Shown here: piece by piece, positions 17,419-26,489 of the stretch
Numbering within the stretch: the first letter of the stretch is position 1
Layout of the letters: every line of letters begins with the position of its first letter
DNA from: Pseudomonadota bacterium
GTDB lineage: Bacteria; Desulfobacterota; Syntrophorhabdia; Syntrophorhabdales; Syntrophorhabdaceae
Direction of reading: 5' to 3'
Assembly (NCBI GenBank): GCA_026388275.1
Contig: JAPLKB010000063.1
Coordinates: 1 to 64,000, forward strand
DNA length: 64,000 nucleotides
Notes under the pieces: model-generated
The model's database searches: none
What the model was told of the DNA's origin: nothing
The model's input: only the letters and a program-made list of their open reading frames with translations
Program-made: the position numbers and the translations under genes

Positions 17419-18759
17419 ATGGTTCGAGTTCTTATTGTTGATGACGAAAAGCAGCTTGTGGAAGCTTTTAAGAAAAAACTTTCCAAGGAAGGAATGGAGG
17501 TTTTTACCGCATTAAATGGACATGAGGCTCTTTTAGTAATGAACCAGGAAATCCTTGATATCGGACTTTTTGATATAATGCTTCCTGATATAGACGGTAT
17601 TGAACTTCTCGGCAAGTTAAGAGAAATGCAACCCACAACAGAAGTTATTATGCTTACAGGCAATGCGTCAGTTGATACTGCCATAAGATCAATGAAGCTT
17701 GGTGCTTACGATTATCTTACAAAGCCTTGTAAACTTTCAGAATTGCATACAGTCATATTGAAAGCCTATGAAAAGAAACAATTGAAAGAAAAAAATATTG
17801 TTCTCGAGGAACATTTGCAACGGGTTGAACTCCATGACAAGTTTATAGGGGAGAGTAAAGAAATTAAGGAAGTAAAGAAATTTATTTCAATAGTCAGCGC
17901 TTCTACAGCACCTGTTTTAGTACTTGGAGAGACGGGTACGGGAAAAGAGCTGGTGGCAAGAGCAATTCATTCCCTTTCTGTGCGTTCTCCAAACCCATTT
18001 GTAGCGATTAACTCAAGTTGTCTACAGGAAAATATCCTTGAAAGCGAGTTGTTCGGATATAAAAAAGGTGCATTTACAGGTGCACAAACAGACAAAATGG
18101 GACTTTTACAGATTGCGGACAAGGGCACATTTTTTGTCGATGAAGTAGGAGATATGGGTACTTCTATCCAGGCGAAGCTTCTAAGGGTTCTTGAGACTTC
18201 CGTATTCAGGAAGCTTGGCGATACAAAAGAGACAAGAGTGGATGTACGTTTTATTTTTGCCACCAATAAAAGTATTGAAGAAGAAATTGAAACAAACAGA
18301 TTTCGGAAAGACCTTTTTTACCGGCTTAATACCTTTACCATACTTGTACCTCCTCTTCGGGAACGAAAAAACGATATACCTGTTCTAACCGAATATTTTA
18401 TGGAAAAACACACCAGAGGAAGTACAAAGAAAATCATTTCAAAACATGCTATGGACCTTCTTGTAGAATATCACTGGCCTGGAAATGTGAGAGAACTTGC
18501 AAATGTACTGGAGCGAGCCATATTGATTTCCGGGAACAGGATTGAAATTATCAGTGATGACTTTCCGAGAAGCATGACCCACAATTTATCCCCTGCTGCC
18601 GGAAGGGTAAAACAGGAATTGATTGAGAATAAACTACGGCTTGACAGTATGGAAAGGGAACATATTGAGAAGGTGCTGAAACATGCTGATGGCAATAAGA
18701 GCAAAGCCGCCAGACTTCTCGGCATAAGCCGCCGGAAGCTTTACAATATGCTTGAATAA
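17419..18759 (+). CDS. Sigma-54-dependent response regulator (NtrC family)
   Basis: The 446-residue protein has a receiver domain (phospho-acceptor Asp52 in LFDIMLPDIDG), a sigma-54 AAA+ domain with Walker A GETGTGKE, the sigma-54-contacting GAFTGA loop and Walker B GTFFVDEVGD, and a C-terminal Fis-type helix-turn-helix (NKSKAARLLGISRRKLYNM). It partners with the kinase just upstream. Such proteins bind enhancers about 100-200 bases upstream of GG-N10-GC promoters. Candidate sigma-54 promoters exist at 34.9, 36.2 and 45.7 kb, and a perfect palindrome lies 48 bases after this gene; whether it acts on any of these is unknown. Confidence 0.95.
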   Translation: MVRVLIVDDEKQLVEAFKKKLSKEGMEVFTALNGHEALLVMNQEILDIGLFDIMLPDIDGIELLGKLREMQPTTEVIMLTGNASVDTAIRSMKLGAYDYLTKPCKLSELHTVILKAYEKKQLKEKNIVLEEHLQRVELHDKFIGESKEIKEVKKFISIVSASTAPVLVLGETGTGKELVARAIHSLSVRSPNPFVAINSSCLQENILESELFGYKKGAFTGAQTDKMGLLQIADKGTFFVDEVGDMGTSIQAKLLRVLETSVFRKLGDTKETRVDVRFIFATNKSIEEEIETNRFRKDLFYRLNTFTILVPPLRERKNDIPVLTEYFMEKHTRGSTKKIISKHAMDLLVEYHWPGNVRELANVLERAILISGNRIEIISDDFPRSMTHNLSPAAGRVKQELIENKLRLDSMEREHIEKVLKHADGNKSKAARLLGISRRKLYNMLE

Positions 18760-18781
18760 GTGCAGATTAATATATTTCCCC

Positions 18782-18805
18782 TGAAAATAATTTTCATCTT
18801 TTTTT
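18782..18805 (+). terminator. Weak AT-rich terminator after the response regulator
   Basis: TGAAAA and TTTTCA form a six-pair stem with loop TAA, followed by ATCTTTTTTT. The stem is all A-T except one pair, so it is weak. It separates the two-component genes from the ABC transporter operon. Confidence 0.4.
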
Positions 18806-18806
18806 G

Positions 18807-18822
18807 TGCCGACAAGTCGGCA
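18807..18822. promoter_or_regulatory. Perfect palindrome, candidate operator
   Basis: TGCCGACAAGTCGGCA is two seven-base arms around AA. It lies in the 326-base gap before the ABC transporter operon and is GC-rich inside an AT-rich gap, as regulator sites often are. No GG-N10-GC promoter was found between it and the transporter gene at 19086. The rest of this gap shows nothing else recognisable. Confidence 0.4.
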
Positions 18823-19085
18823 TGTGTGTTTAATGTGGAGATGGAATCAGCTTTTTATTACCAATAAAAGGCCATATAATCCAAGATTTATTGTCTGAAA
18901 AAGTATCTAATTAATTTAATAAAAAAGATTATAGTAAAAAAGTACTTGGTTATGCCGGTAAAGATTAAGGATTCAGGCTATTATTATTTAATAATATGTT
19001 GCTTGGATTTAAGATAATCAGCTTCTCACAATACCATTGAGTTGGTGTTGTTGGAAGTTGTATTAAAACAAAGGGGAGGTTTGTT

Positions 19086-20252
19086 ATGAAAAAGATGTTA
19101 GCAATAAGTACTTTAATTTTTGTTATGTTTCTTCTAACCACAAATGTCGGCCTAACACAAGAGACTCCGAAAGCTGCAAAAGAACCTTATGTAATCGGTG
19201 GAGTCTTTCCGTTAACAGGAGGTTTATCGTGGTTGGGAGTATACAAACAGAAGGGATCTGAACTCAAAGTGGAGTTGATCAACAAGGCAGGCGGCGTCAA
19301 CGGTCACCCGCTGCAGTTAATCTCTTATGACGATCAGTCCTCTCCTGAACAGGGTGCCAAAGTAGCGCAAAGACTGATATCCAAGGATAAAGCCATTGCT
19401 ATAATAGGCACGGCAAGTGTCCCGGTCTCAGGCGCTGTTGCTTCCCTTGGCAATAAATACAAGATACCTGTCATCATAGGATCAGGCTATTCGGTAGACA
19501 CTCAGAAGGATAAGTTTATTTTTAATACAGCACACAAAACCGATTTTGCATGCGCCCGTCCTTTTCAGTACTTTAAAAGCAAGGGGATCACAAAGGTAGC
19601 ACTTCTTATGCCCATAGGCGCTCTCGGCGAGTTGGGAAGCACTCTGGCAAGGAAATATGCTCCGACATATGGCATAACTATTGTTGGTGAAGAAAAATTT
19701 GACATAAAAGCACCTGATGTAACATCACAGCTTGCCAAACTGCGTACGCTCAACCCCCAGGTAATCTTCTCTTTTTGTACAGGCGAGCCGGCGGCTCTTG
19801 TGGCAAGGAACATGTCTCAAATGAATATGAATATTCCTGTGCTCGTGTCCCACGGCAATGCAAATCCGGGATTTCTTAAGCTTGTATCCAATCTGTCCAT
19901 CCCGGTTATCGTGCCTGCAGGCAGAGCCGCAGCACCTGAGCAGGTCCCGGACAATGACCCTTGCAAAAAAGTAGTAGTGGAATTTAGCAAGGCCCATATG
20001 CAAAAGTACGGTGAACCGGCTAATTATTATTCGGCAGAAATGGTGGACGCCATTGACCTGATTGCAGCCGCTTTAAAAACTGCAGGATCTGCAGACGGAG
20101 AGAAACTGCGTGATGCCATTGAAAAAACTAAAGGCTTTGTCGGGATGAACGGGGTTTATAATTTTTCATCAACCGACCACCATGGTACCGTCCTCGATGA
20201 CATGATGGTTATTGGAATAAAGGATGGGAAATGGATAGTACTTCTTAAATAA
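19086..20252 (+). CDS. livJ: Periplasmic binding protein of a Liv-type ABC importer
   Basis: The 388-residue protein begins with a signal peptide (MKKMLAISTLIFVMFLLTTN) and belongs to the LivJ/LivK type I periplasmic binding proteins for branched-chain amino acids, amides or aromatic acids. The fold markers GGVFPLTGGLSW, INKAGGVNG, YDDQSSPEQGAKVAQRLI and YSAEMVDAIDLIAAAL are clear. A strong AAGGGGAGG site precedes the start. Its mature sequence is closely related to the N-terminal half of the AraC-fusion regulator at 24507. In anaerobic aromatic degraders Liv-type systems often import aromatic acids, so an amino acid is not the only possible ligand. Confidence 0.92.
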   Translation: MKKMLAISTLIFVMFLLTTNVGLTQETPKAAKEPYVIGGVFPLTGGLSWLGVYKQKGSELKVELINKAGGVNGHPLQLISYDDQSSPEQGAKVAQRLISKDKAIAIIGTASVPVSGAVASLGNKYKIPVIIGSGYSVDTQKDKFIFNTAHKTDFACARPFQYFKSKGITKVALLMPIGALGELGSTLARKYAPTYGITIVGEEKFDIKAPDVTSQLAKLRTLNPQVIFSFCTGEPAALVARNMSQMNMNIPVLVSHGNANPGFLKLVSNLSIPVIVPAGRAAAPEQVPDNDPCKKVVVEFSKAHMQKYGEPANYYSAEMVDAIDLIAAALKTAGSADGEKLRDAIEKTKGFVGMNGVYNFSSTDHHGTVLDDMMVIGIKDGKWIVLLK

Positions 20253-20314
20253 AGAGAAGCTTTTAATGTCACATGCAAGTAAAATCAAATATTTTCTGGA
20301 GCAAGGATACATAA

Positions 20315-21181
20315 ATGGGTGACATTTCACATCTCGTCCAATTTTTCTTTAGTGGACTAACTACGGGCAGTATTTACGCTCTGATAGCGGTCAGTCTGGT
20401 AATTGTTTACAAGGTATCGCAGCTAATCTGTTTCTCCCAGGGAGAATTCTTTATTTTCGGGGCACTTATTATGGTCACTCTAACATCAAAAGGGATCCCG
20501 ATGCCTCTTGCTTTTGTCCTTTCCATTCTTATTGCTATGGCCATCGGGGCGCTTATTCAACAGGCCCTGATAAGACCCATTCAGGGTTCCTCCATAGGGG
20601 CATTAATTGTTATGACTATTGCCATTTCCCTTGCACTAAGAGGGTTGGCAATGTTGATCTGGGGTAGGGAATCACATATTCTCCGTCCATTTACACAAGG
20701 CACACCATTACAGATTTTTGGTGCAACCCTTCAACTGCAGGTATTCTGGATTGTCGGGATAACCGCCGTTGTTTTGCTCCTTATATGGCTATTTTTTGAA
20801 AAGACCTCTCTTGGAATAGCCATGCGGGCATGTGCGGAAAATCCTCTTGGCGCAAGTCTGATGGGCATCAGTGTTCAGAAGACTGCGCTTTTTGCATGGG
20901 CTTGGGGGTCCGGAATAGGGGCATTGGCAGGTATTGCCGTTGCCCCTCTAATGTTCATGCAGTATACCAGTGGTGTAATGCCCATGGTGAAGGGATTTAT
21001 CGCTATGTCCATAGGGGGCTTGAGCAGTATTGTAGGGTCAGTGATCGCCGGTCTCCTGCTCGGGGTTATTGAGTCATATACAATCGGGGTTATTTCTTCC
21101 AAATTTTCTGACACTATCGTTTTTGCACTACTGATGGTGGTACTCATAGCAAGACCAAACGGGCTTTTCAGCAAGTCATAG
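20315..21181 (+). CDS. livH: Liv-type ABC transporter permease LivH
   Basis: The 288-residue inner-membrane protein is the LivH-type permease, with about eight hydrophobic helices and the family's opening FFSGLTTGSIYALIAVSLVIVYK. The cytoplasmic coupling segment is CAENPLGASLMGISVQKTALFAWAWGSGIGALAGI, typical of LivH. It pairs with the LivM permease that follows 11 bases downstream to form the channel for the ligand delivered by the binding protein. Confidence 0.95.
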   Translation: MGDISHLVQFFFSGLTTGSIYALIAVSLVIVYKVSQLICFSQGEFFIFGALIMVTLTSKGIPMPLAFVLSILIAMAIGALIQQALIRPIQGSSIGALIVMTIAISLALRGLAMLIWGRESHILRPFTQGTPLQIFGATLQLQVFWIVGITAVVLLLIWLFFEKTSLGIAMRACAENPLGASLMGISVQKTALFAWAWGSGIGALAGIAVAPLMFMQYTSGVMPMVKGFIAMSIGGLSSIVGSVIAGLLLGVIESYTIGVISSKFSDTIVFALLMVVLIARPNGLFSKS

Positions 21182-21192
21182 GCAGATGTGAT

Positions 21193-22149
21193 ATGGACAA
21201 GATAAAAAAAGTCTGGTGGTTGATCCCTGTAGTTATAATCTTTCTATATCCTGTAACCGTTGGCGGGAAATCGGCTTACTGGAGCGGTATACTTGTCTTC
21301 GCAGGCATCTATGTCATTTTGGCTGTTGGCCTTGATCTTCTGATGGGCTTTACAGGCCAGATATCCGTTGGCCATGCGGCGTTTTTTGCAGTGGGCGCTT
21401 ATACATCCGCTGTTCTGACAGTTAAATACGGTTTTTCACCTGTGCTTGCCATGTTCGCCGGTATGTTCTTAAGCGGAATCCTCGCATGGATGATTGGAAG
21501 ACCTGTTCTGGCTCTGAAAGAATACTACCTTGCTATGGCAACCCTTGCTTTTAATGAAATCATTATTACACTTATTGTCGGTTTCGAAAATATAACCGGC
21601 GGCGCCTCGGGACTTCGCGACATTCCGCCATTCAGCATATTCGGGCTTGTTCTTGATAATCATCTCCATTATTACTACTTTGTATGGGCAATTGTTCTCA
21701 TAGTTATTGCAAGTTCTGTACTCATTATACGTTCACCCTTCGGAAGAACTTTAGTCGCTATCCACAGCGACGAGGTAGCGGCCCGCACTTTCGGGGTTGA
21801 TTGTGCAAAATACAAGACCCGCGTTTTTGTACTTGCTAATGTTTTCGCTTCAATTGCAGGTTCTCTGTTTGCACATTCCATGGGATTTATTGCTCCCGAT
21901 GATTTTGGTGTTTCAACTTCTGTCAATATTCTTGTTATGCTCTTTCTGGGAGGGATAGGGACCATATACGGTCCGATTCTGGGGGCTATCTTTCTTAAGC
22001 TCCTTCCGGAGATAACCTATCTGGTACAGGATTACGAATTGCTGCTTAACGGTGTTATTCTCATTATAGTTCTTGTTTTCATGCCGAAAGGCATTTATGG
22101 CATCTTTACAACTTTGAGAAACAGGGTTTTTGAAAAGGCAGGTAAATGA
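21193..22149 (+). CDS. livM: Liv-type ABC transporter permease LivM
   Basis: The 318-residue second permease has the LivM hallmark LLMGFTGQISVGHAAFFAVGAY near the N-terminus and a coupling segment SDEVAARTFGVDCAKYKTRVF. Multiple hydrophobic helices span the length. Its stop overlaps the start of the LivG gene by four bases (ATGA), showing tight coupling to the ATPase. Confidence 0.95.
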   Translation: MDKIKKVWWLIPVVIIFLYPVTVGGKSAYWSGILVFAGIYVILAVGLDLLMGFTGQISVGHAAFFAVGAYTSAVLTVKYGFSPVLAMFAGMFLSGILAWMIGRPVLALKEYYLAMATLAFNEIIITLIVGFENITGGASGLRDIPPFSIFGLVLDNHLHYYYFVWAIVLIVIASSVLIIRSPFGRTLVAIHSDEVAARTFGVDCAKYKTRVFVLANVFASIAGSLFAHSMGFIAPDDFGVSTSVNILVMLFLGGIGTIYGPILGAIFLKLLPEITYLVQDYELLLNGVILIIVLVFMPKGIYGIFTTLRNRVFEKAGK

Positions 22150-22949
22150 CGGAACAGGACAGCACTATTTTAAAACTTGTTGATGTGCAAAAAAGTTTTG
22201 AAGGAGTACATGCGCTTGATCATGTGAGTTTTAGCATAAAGAAAGATCAAATCAAGGCATTGATAGGTCCGAACGGTGCAGGCAAAACCACGCTCCTCAA
22301 TGCAATAAACGGTATAATACCTCCTGACAGCGGTCAAATATTTTTACTCGGCCAAAACCTGGTCGGACTTAGAACTGACAAAGTTGCTTCCCTCGGCCTT
22401 TCAAGGACCTTTCAGCTTGTAAGAATGTTTACGATAAACAATGCCACAGTGCTAGATAATGTTATGCTGGGCGCCCATACAAAACTTAAGCCAAGTTTAC
22501 TCGAGTCAATCTTCCGTCGAGGTAAGGTAGAAAAAGAAGAGAAAGCGGCTCGCGAGAAAGCCTTACGGCTTCTGAAATTCGTGGGCCTTGAAAAAACAGC
22601 CGATGCTGTCCCAACAGCACTTTCTTTTGGCAACCAGCGTTTGGTTGAGCTTGCAAGGGCATTGATGACCGAGCCCCAAATACTTTTACTTGATGAACCG
22701 GCCTCCGGCCTGAATGACACCGAAGTGGAGGATTTTACAAAGCTTCTTCTATCTATCCGGGATAAGGGCATAACAATTCTTCTGGTAGAACACAATATGA
22801 AGCTTGTAATGAACATTGCTGATGATATCGTTGTTCTGGATTTCGGTAAAAAACTAGCAGAAGGCTCCCCGCAGGAGATCTGCGCCAATCCTGAGGTTAT
22901 TGAAGCGTACCTGGGGGTAAAAAATAAAGAGTGTGAAATTAAAATATGA
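22146..22949 (+). CDS. livG: Liv-type ABC transporter ATPase LivG
   Basis: The 267-residue ATPase has Walker A GPNGAGKTT, an LSFGNQRLVELARAL signature (with F-G in place of the usual S-G-G), Walker B LLLDEPASGL and switch His in LVEHNM. It powers import together with LivF. Overlaps of four bases on both sides tie it to LivM and LivF. Confidence 0.95.
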   Translation: MTEQDSTILKLVDVQKSFEGVHALDHVSFSIKKDQIKALIGPNGAGKTTLLNAINGIIPPDSGQIFLLGQNLVGLRTDKVASLGLSRTFQLVRMFTINNATVLDNVMLGAHTKLKPSLLESIFRRGKVEKEEKAAREKALRLLKFVGLEKTADAVPTALSFGNQRLVELARALMTEPQILLLDEPASGLNDTEVEDFTKLLLSIRDKGITILLVEHNMKLVMNIADDIVVLDFGKKLAEGSPQEICANPEVIEAYLGVKNKECEIKI

Positions 22950-23656
22950 TTCTGAATGTTGAACATATATCAGCAGGTTATGGCAAGGTTCAGGTCTTAA
23001 AAGAGATCAATCTGGAAGTGGGAAGCGGTGAAATAGTATGTCTTGTTGGAGCTAACGGCGCAGGAAAGACGACGCTTCTTAAAGTTATTTCCGGAATCAT
23101 ACCCTCAATACAGGGAAAATTATATTTTGACAGCCAGGACATAACCAATCGTAAACCTGATTACATAGTCAGGACGGGTCTGAGTCATGTCCCGGAAGGA
23201 CGACAGATATTTGCTGACCTTACAGTACGACAGAACCTAATACTTGGTGCATATGTACATAAATTGAAAAAAGAGGAAATGGAGAAGCTGTTCAATTTTG
23301 TTTTTGATCTTTTCCCGATCCTGAAAACAAGGTTGACACAGAAAGCCGGGACTATGAGCGGAGGGGAACAACAGATGCTCGCAATCGGGCGAGGCCTAAT
23401 GTCCCAGCCAAAGCTTCTTCTCCTTGATGAACCGTCTCTCGGCCTTGCGCCCCTTGTTGTTGAAATTATATTGAACGTTATCCAGAGTCTCCGGTCTGCC
23501 GGTATTGCAATATTATTAATTGAACAGAATGTCAACGCTGCTCTTCAAATAGCAGATCGGGCATACATCATGGAGACGGGCAGGATTGTCAGCCAGGGTA
23601 GTGCCAAAACACTGCTTGGAGACGATGAAGTACGAAAAAGGTATCTCGGCATGTAA
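22946..23656 (+). CDS. livF: Liv-type ABC transporter ATPase LivF
   Basis: The 236-residue second ATPase shows Walker A GANGAGKTT, the signature MSGGEQQMLAIGRGL, Walker B LLLDEPSLGLAPL and the switch His replaced by Gln in LIEQNV, which is normal in LivF. Its C-terminus ends in RKRYLGM, typical of the family. It completes a five-gene binding-protein-dependent importer. Confidence 0.95.
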   Translation: MILNVEHISAGYGKVQVLKEINLEVGSGEIVCLVGANGAGKTTLLKVISGIIPSIQGKLYFDSQDITNRKPDYIVRTGLSHVPEGRQIFADLTVRQNLILGAYVHKLKKEEMEKLFNFVFDLFPILKTRLTQKAGTMSGGEQQMLAIGRGLMSQPKLLLLDEPSLGLAPLVVEIILNVIQSLRSAGIAILLIEQNVNAALQIADRAYIMETGRIVSQGSAKTLLGDDEVRKRYLGM

Positions 23657-23680
23657 CAATTTTTAAAAAAAGGAGAAGCA

Positions 23681-24361
23681 ATGTATTATGATCCTGATAA
23701 AAACAACCACGGACTACCTCATAATCCTTTCAAGTCCTGCGTTGTACCAAGACCTATTGGATGGATATCGACTATAAGCCCTGACGGATTTCACAACCTT
23801 GCACCATACAGTCAGTTTCAGAACCTCACTTTTGATCCACCTTATGTGATGTTTGCAGCAAATCAGAATACACGTGGAACTCGGAAAGATTCTGCAATAA
23901 ATGCCGAGCAAACCGGTGATTTTGTCTACAATATGGCCACTTACGAACTTCGCGAGGCAGTAAACCGTTCTGCAGCAGAAGTACCGCCGGAGATCGATGA
24001 ATTTGAAATTGCCGGACTGACCAAAGTGCCGTCTGTTATGGTAAAACCTTGCCGGGTAGCAGAATCGCCTGTTCAATTCGAGTGCCGCTACTATCAGACT
24101 ATACGTCTGCCCGGTAACGGACTCATGGGCTCAGTAGATATCATAATAGGTCGTGTAGTTTTGATACATATTAAAGATAATGCAATCACCCCAGACGGAC
24201 GCATTGATATTTTAAAAATCCGTCCGTTGGCACGCCTGGGTTACTACGACTATACAACTGTGGATTCTATCTTCGAAATGGTAATTCCGGGCGAGAATGA
24301 GTCCCTGCTAATTGGTCTCGAGGGTGCCGCAGAGAGTGCTCCCGCCAAAGACAAAAAGTAG
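23681..24361 (+). CDS. Flavin-reductase-like FMN-binding split-barrel protein
   Basis: The 226-residue protein opens YYDPDKNNHGLPHNPFKSCVVPRPIGWISTISPDG, the hallmark of flavin-reductase-like (FMN-binding split-barrel) proteins, and continues NLAPYSQFQNLTFDPPYVMF. Members reduce flavin with NAD(P)H or use bound FMN for a redox step. It follows livF by 24 bases behind AAAGGAGAAG and is probably the last gene of the transporter operon. It might supply reduced flavin for the pathway or act directly on the imported substrate; neither can be told from sequence. Confidence 0.8.
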   Translation: MYYDPDKNNHGLPHNPFKSCVVPRPIGWISTISPDGFHNLAPYSQFQNLTFDPPYVMFAANQNTRGTRKDSAINAEQTGDFVYNMATYELREAVNRSAAEVPPEIDEFEIAGLTKVPSVMVKPCRVAESPVQFECRYYQTIRLPGNGLMGSVDIIIGRVVLIHIKDNAITPDGRIDILKIRPLARLGYYDYTTVDSIFEMVIPGENESLLIGLEGAAESAPAKDKK

Positions 24362-24443
24362 TTTTGCTCAAGGTCAACTACTTTTCATGGAATAAAACGA
24401 TTTAAATTGCCGAAACATTATCTTGCTTAAATGGCAAATATAT

Positions 24444-24471
24444 TTGACATATCACAAAAACATTGTAAAAT
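24444..24471 (+). promoter_or_regulatory. Candidate sigma-70 promoter for the binding-protein/AraC fusion gene
   Basis: TTGACA (24444-24449), a 16-base spacer and TAAAAT (24466-24471) make a good housekeeping promoter 35 bases before the start codon. The regulator therefore has its own promoter, separate from the transporter operon. Confidence 0.5.
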
Positions 24472-24506
24472 TGTGTTAAAACATACTAAGGGAGTTCACT
24501 GGCAGA

Positions 24507-26489
24507 ATGTATACACCCAAAGGGCACTTCAGGGATGAGGAATTTCGTATCGGAGGCATCTTCCCTTTAACGGGATATCTATCCTGGTCTGGAGAATATA
24601 AGCGGAAGGCAGCCGAACTGAAAACCAGAATGATAAATGAAGCCGGTGGTATAAACGGATACCGCCTCAGATTGATAGCGTACGACGATCAGTCTTCTTC
24701 CGAACGGGCAGCTAAAATAGCTGAGGCTTTGATTTTCAAACACAAGGTAATTGCCATGGTAGGCACAGGTTCGCTCCCGATTTCCGGCGCGGTGGCCCGC
24801 ATAGCCAACAAATATAAAATACCGGCATTTTTAAATTCCGGATATGCCATTGATCCCGTCAAAGACCTTTTTGTTTTTAACACCGCACACAAAACTGAAT
24901 TCGCAATAGCATGTTCTTTTCAGCATTTTAAAGAAGAAGATATAAACAGAATCGCCCTTTTAATGCCAACCGGACTTCTCGGAGATTTAGGGAGTTGGCT
25001 GGGCCGACGGCTTGCAAGCCGTTTGGGTATAAAAATCATCTGCGAGGAAAGATTCGACGTCAGGTCGCCGAACATGACATTACAGATAGAAAGGCTGCGT
25101 GGCTTAAACCCCCAAGCGCTTTTTTCATTTGTCACAGGAGAACCGGCCGCATGGGTAGCCAAAAAAATGGCCCAGATAGGTTTAAATATACCTTTGCTCG
25201 TATCCCACGGCAATGCGAACCCCGGATTTCTAAAACTGGTTTCTCATATACCTGTTCCACTTATAGTGCCTTCAGGGAAAAGCATGATCCTCGATTCCAT
25301 TCCGGAAAATGATCCATGTAAAAATGTCGTAATGAATTTTAATAAAAGACATATGCAGAACTATGGAGAACCTGCCAATTATTATTCTGCAGAACTGGCT
25401 GATGCTGTCGATCTGGTAGCTGAGGGTTTGAGGATTGCAGGGTCTGACCCTGAGGAACTGCGCGATGCTGTTGAAAACATAAGGGAATTCAGAGGAATGC
25501 AGGGAACCTATGATTTATCGCCGATTGACCACTATGGCACCCAGCTTGAGCATATGGTTCTGCTAACCATAAAAGAAGGTAAATGGTGCTTTGCTAAAGC
25601 GTTTTCCTCAATAGCGTTTTCCGAGAATATTCATATCAACCAAAAAATTGAGTTAATTAGCAAACTGGCTGACCTGTTGTCTGAACCCCATCCTAATGGC
25701 CTTGCCCAACCAAATCAGGCCCCTCTTTCTATAGGGCCGGAAATACCCTGGATCAATCCGAACCTTACGGATGCTGGTTCCGATACATATTTTGTCGCTA
25801 AACTTTACTGTCGGGATAAACACGACATGGTGCGCGCCGTTCAGAAAGAAGATAAACTCAAAGCCAGACAGATCCTTTATCGGCTGTTGACCGTCACCAT
25901 TTTACAGCATTTCGAAAGTCTTGAAAGTTTTAAAATTTCAGTGCTTGAACTCTTTCTTGCTCTCTTTGATGCTGCCGCAGATGAGGGAGTCGATCTTGAT
26001 AAACTGATAAAACTTAAACACAGATTTATCGTGGAGTGGAAAGGCACTAAAAACCAGGAGACGCTCTGCCTCTGGATTATCAGGGCTCTTGACAGAATAC
26101 TTGACAGCTTTTCCAAAAAAATGTTGGGAAGGGATCTCAATTTGTTGAAAAAGGTATTTCATTACATAGATAAAAATTATGCTGATGATCTGAACGTGGA
26201 CTGCATAGCGCGTGAAGTTTGCTTGAGCAAATCACGTCTGATCCACCGGATGAGAAGCCAGTATGGTTTAACGTTAAGCGATTGCATTGCAAAGATCAGG
26301 ATAGAAAAAGCAAAAGTATTACTCAAGCAAACGGACATGCCTATAAGCAAGATTGCCCACGAAGTAGGTTACGGAGATCAAAGTTATTTCACAAAGGTAT
26401 TTAAAAAAACTCTAAACTGTACCCCAAAGGATTTCAGATGCAGCGCATTGAAATTCTCAGCAGAATTTGAGAACTGGTGGGATGATTAA
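24507..26489 (+). CDS. Cytoplasmic regulator: Liv-type binding protein fused to an AraC DNA-binding domain
   Basis: The 660-residue protein has three parts. Residues 1-370 are a type I periplasmic-binding-protein domain without signal peptide, aligning end to end with the transporter's own binding protein (both share GKYGEPANYYSAE-like, VSHGNANPGFLKLVS and NTAHKTEFA/DFA strings). Residues about 400-540 form a helical region like that preceding the HTH in some PocR/YesN-type regulators. Residues about 545-645 are an AraC HTH pair (LNVDCIAREVCLSKSRLIHRM and ISKIAHEVGYGDQSYFTKVFKK). It most likely senses in the cytoplasm the ligand that the adjacent importer brings in, and controls that operon. 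Domain reading is direct; ligand and target genes are inferred. Confidence 0.88.
   Translation: MYTPKGHFRDEEFRIGGIFPLTGYLSWSGEYKRKAAELKTRMINEAGGINGYRLRLIAYDDQSSSERAAKIAEALIFKHKVIAMVGTGSLPISGAVARIANKYKIPAFLNSGYAIDPVKDLFVFNTAHKTEFAIACSFQHFKEEDINRIALLMPTGLLGDLGSWLGRRLASRLGIKIICEERFDVRSPNMTLQIERLRGLNPQALFSFVTGEPAAWVAKKMAQIGLNIPLLVSHGNANPGFLKLVSHIPVPLIVPSGKSMILDSIPENDPCKNVVMNFNKRHMQNYGEPANYYSAELADAVDLVAEGLRIAGSDPEELRDAVENIREFRGMQGTYDLSPIDHYGTQLEHMVLLTIKEGKWCFAKAFSSIAFSENIHINQKIELISKLADLLSEPHPNGLAQPNQAPLSIGPEIPWINPNLTDAGSDTYFVAKLYCRDKHDMVRAVQKEDKLKARQILYRLLTVTILQHFESLESFKISVLELFLALFDAAADEGVDLDKLIKLKHRFIVEWKGTKNQETLCLWIIRALDRILDSFSKKMLGRDLNLLKKVFHYIDKNYADDLNVDCIAREVCLSKSRLIHRMRSQYGLTLSDCIAKIRIEKAKVLLKQTDMPISKIAHEVGYGDQSYFTKVFKKTLNCTPKDFRCSALKFSAEFENWWDD

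Noticed and set aside
22412-22966. 184-codon minus-strand frame opposite livG
   Set aside because: Antisense to an ATPase with complete motifs; Ser-rich translation typical of a shadow frame.
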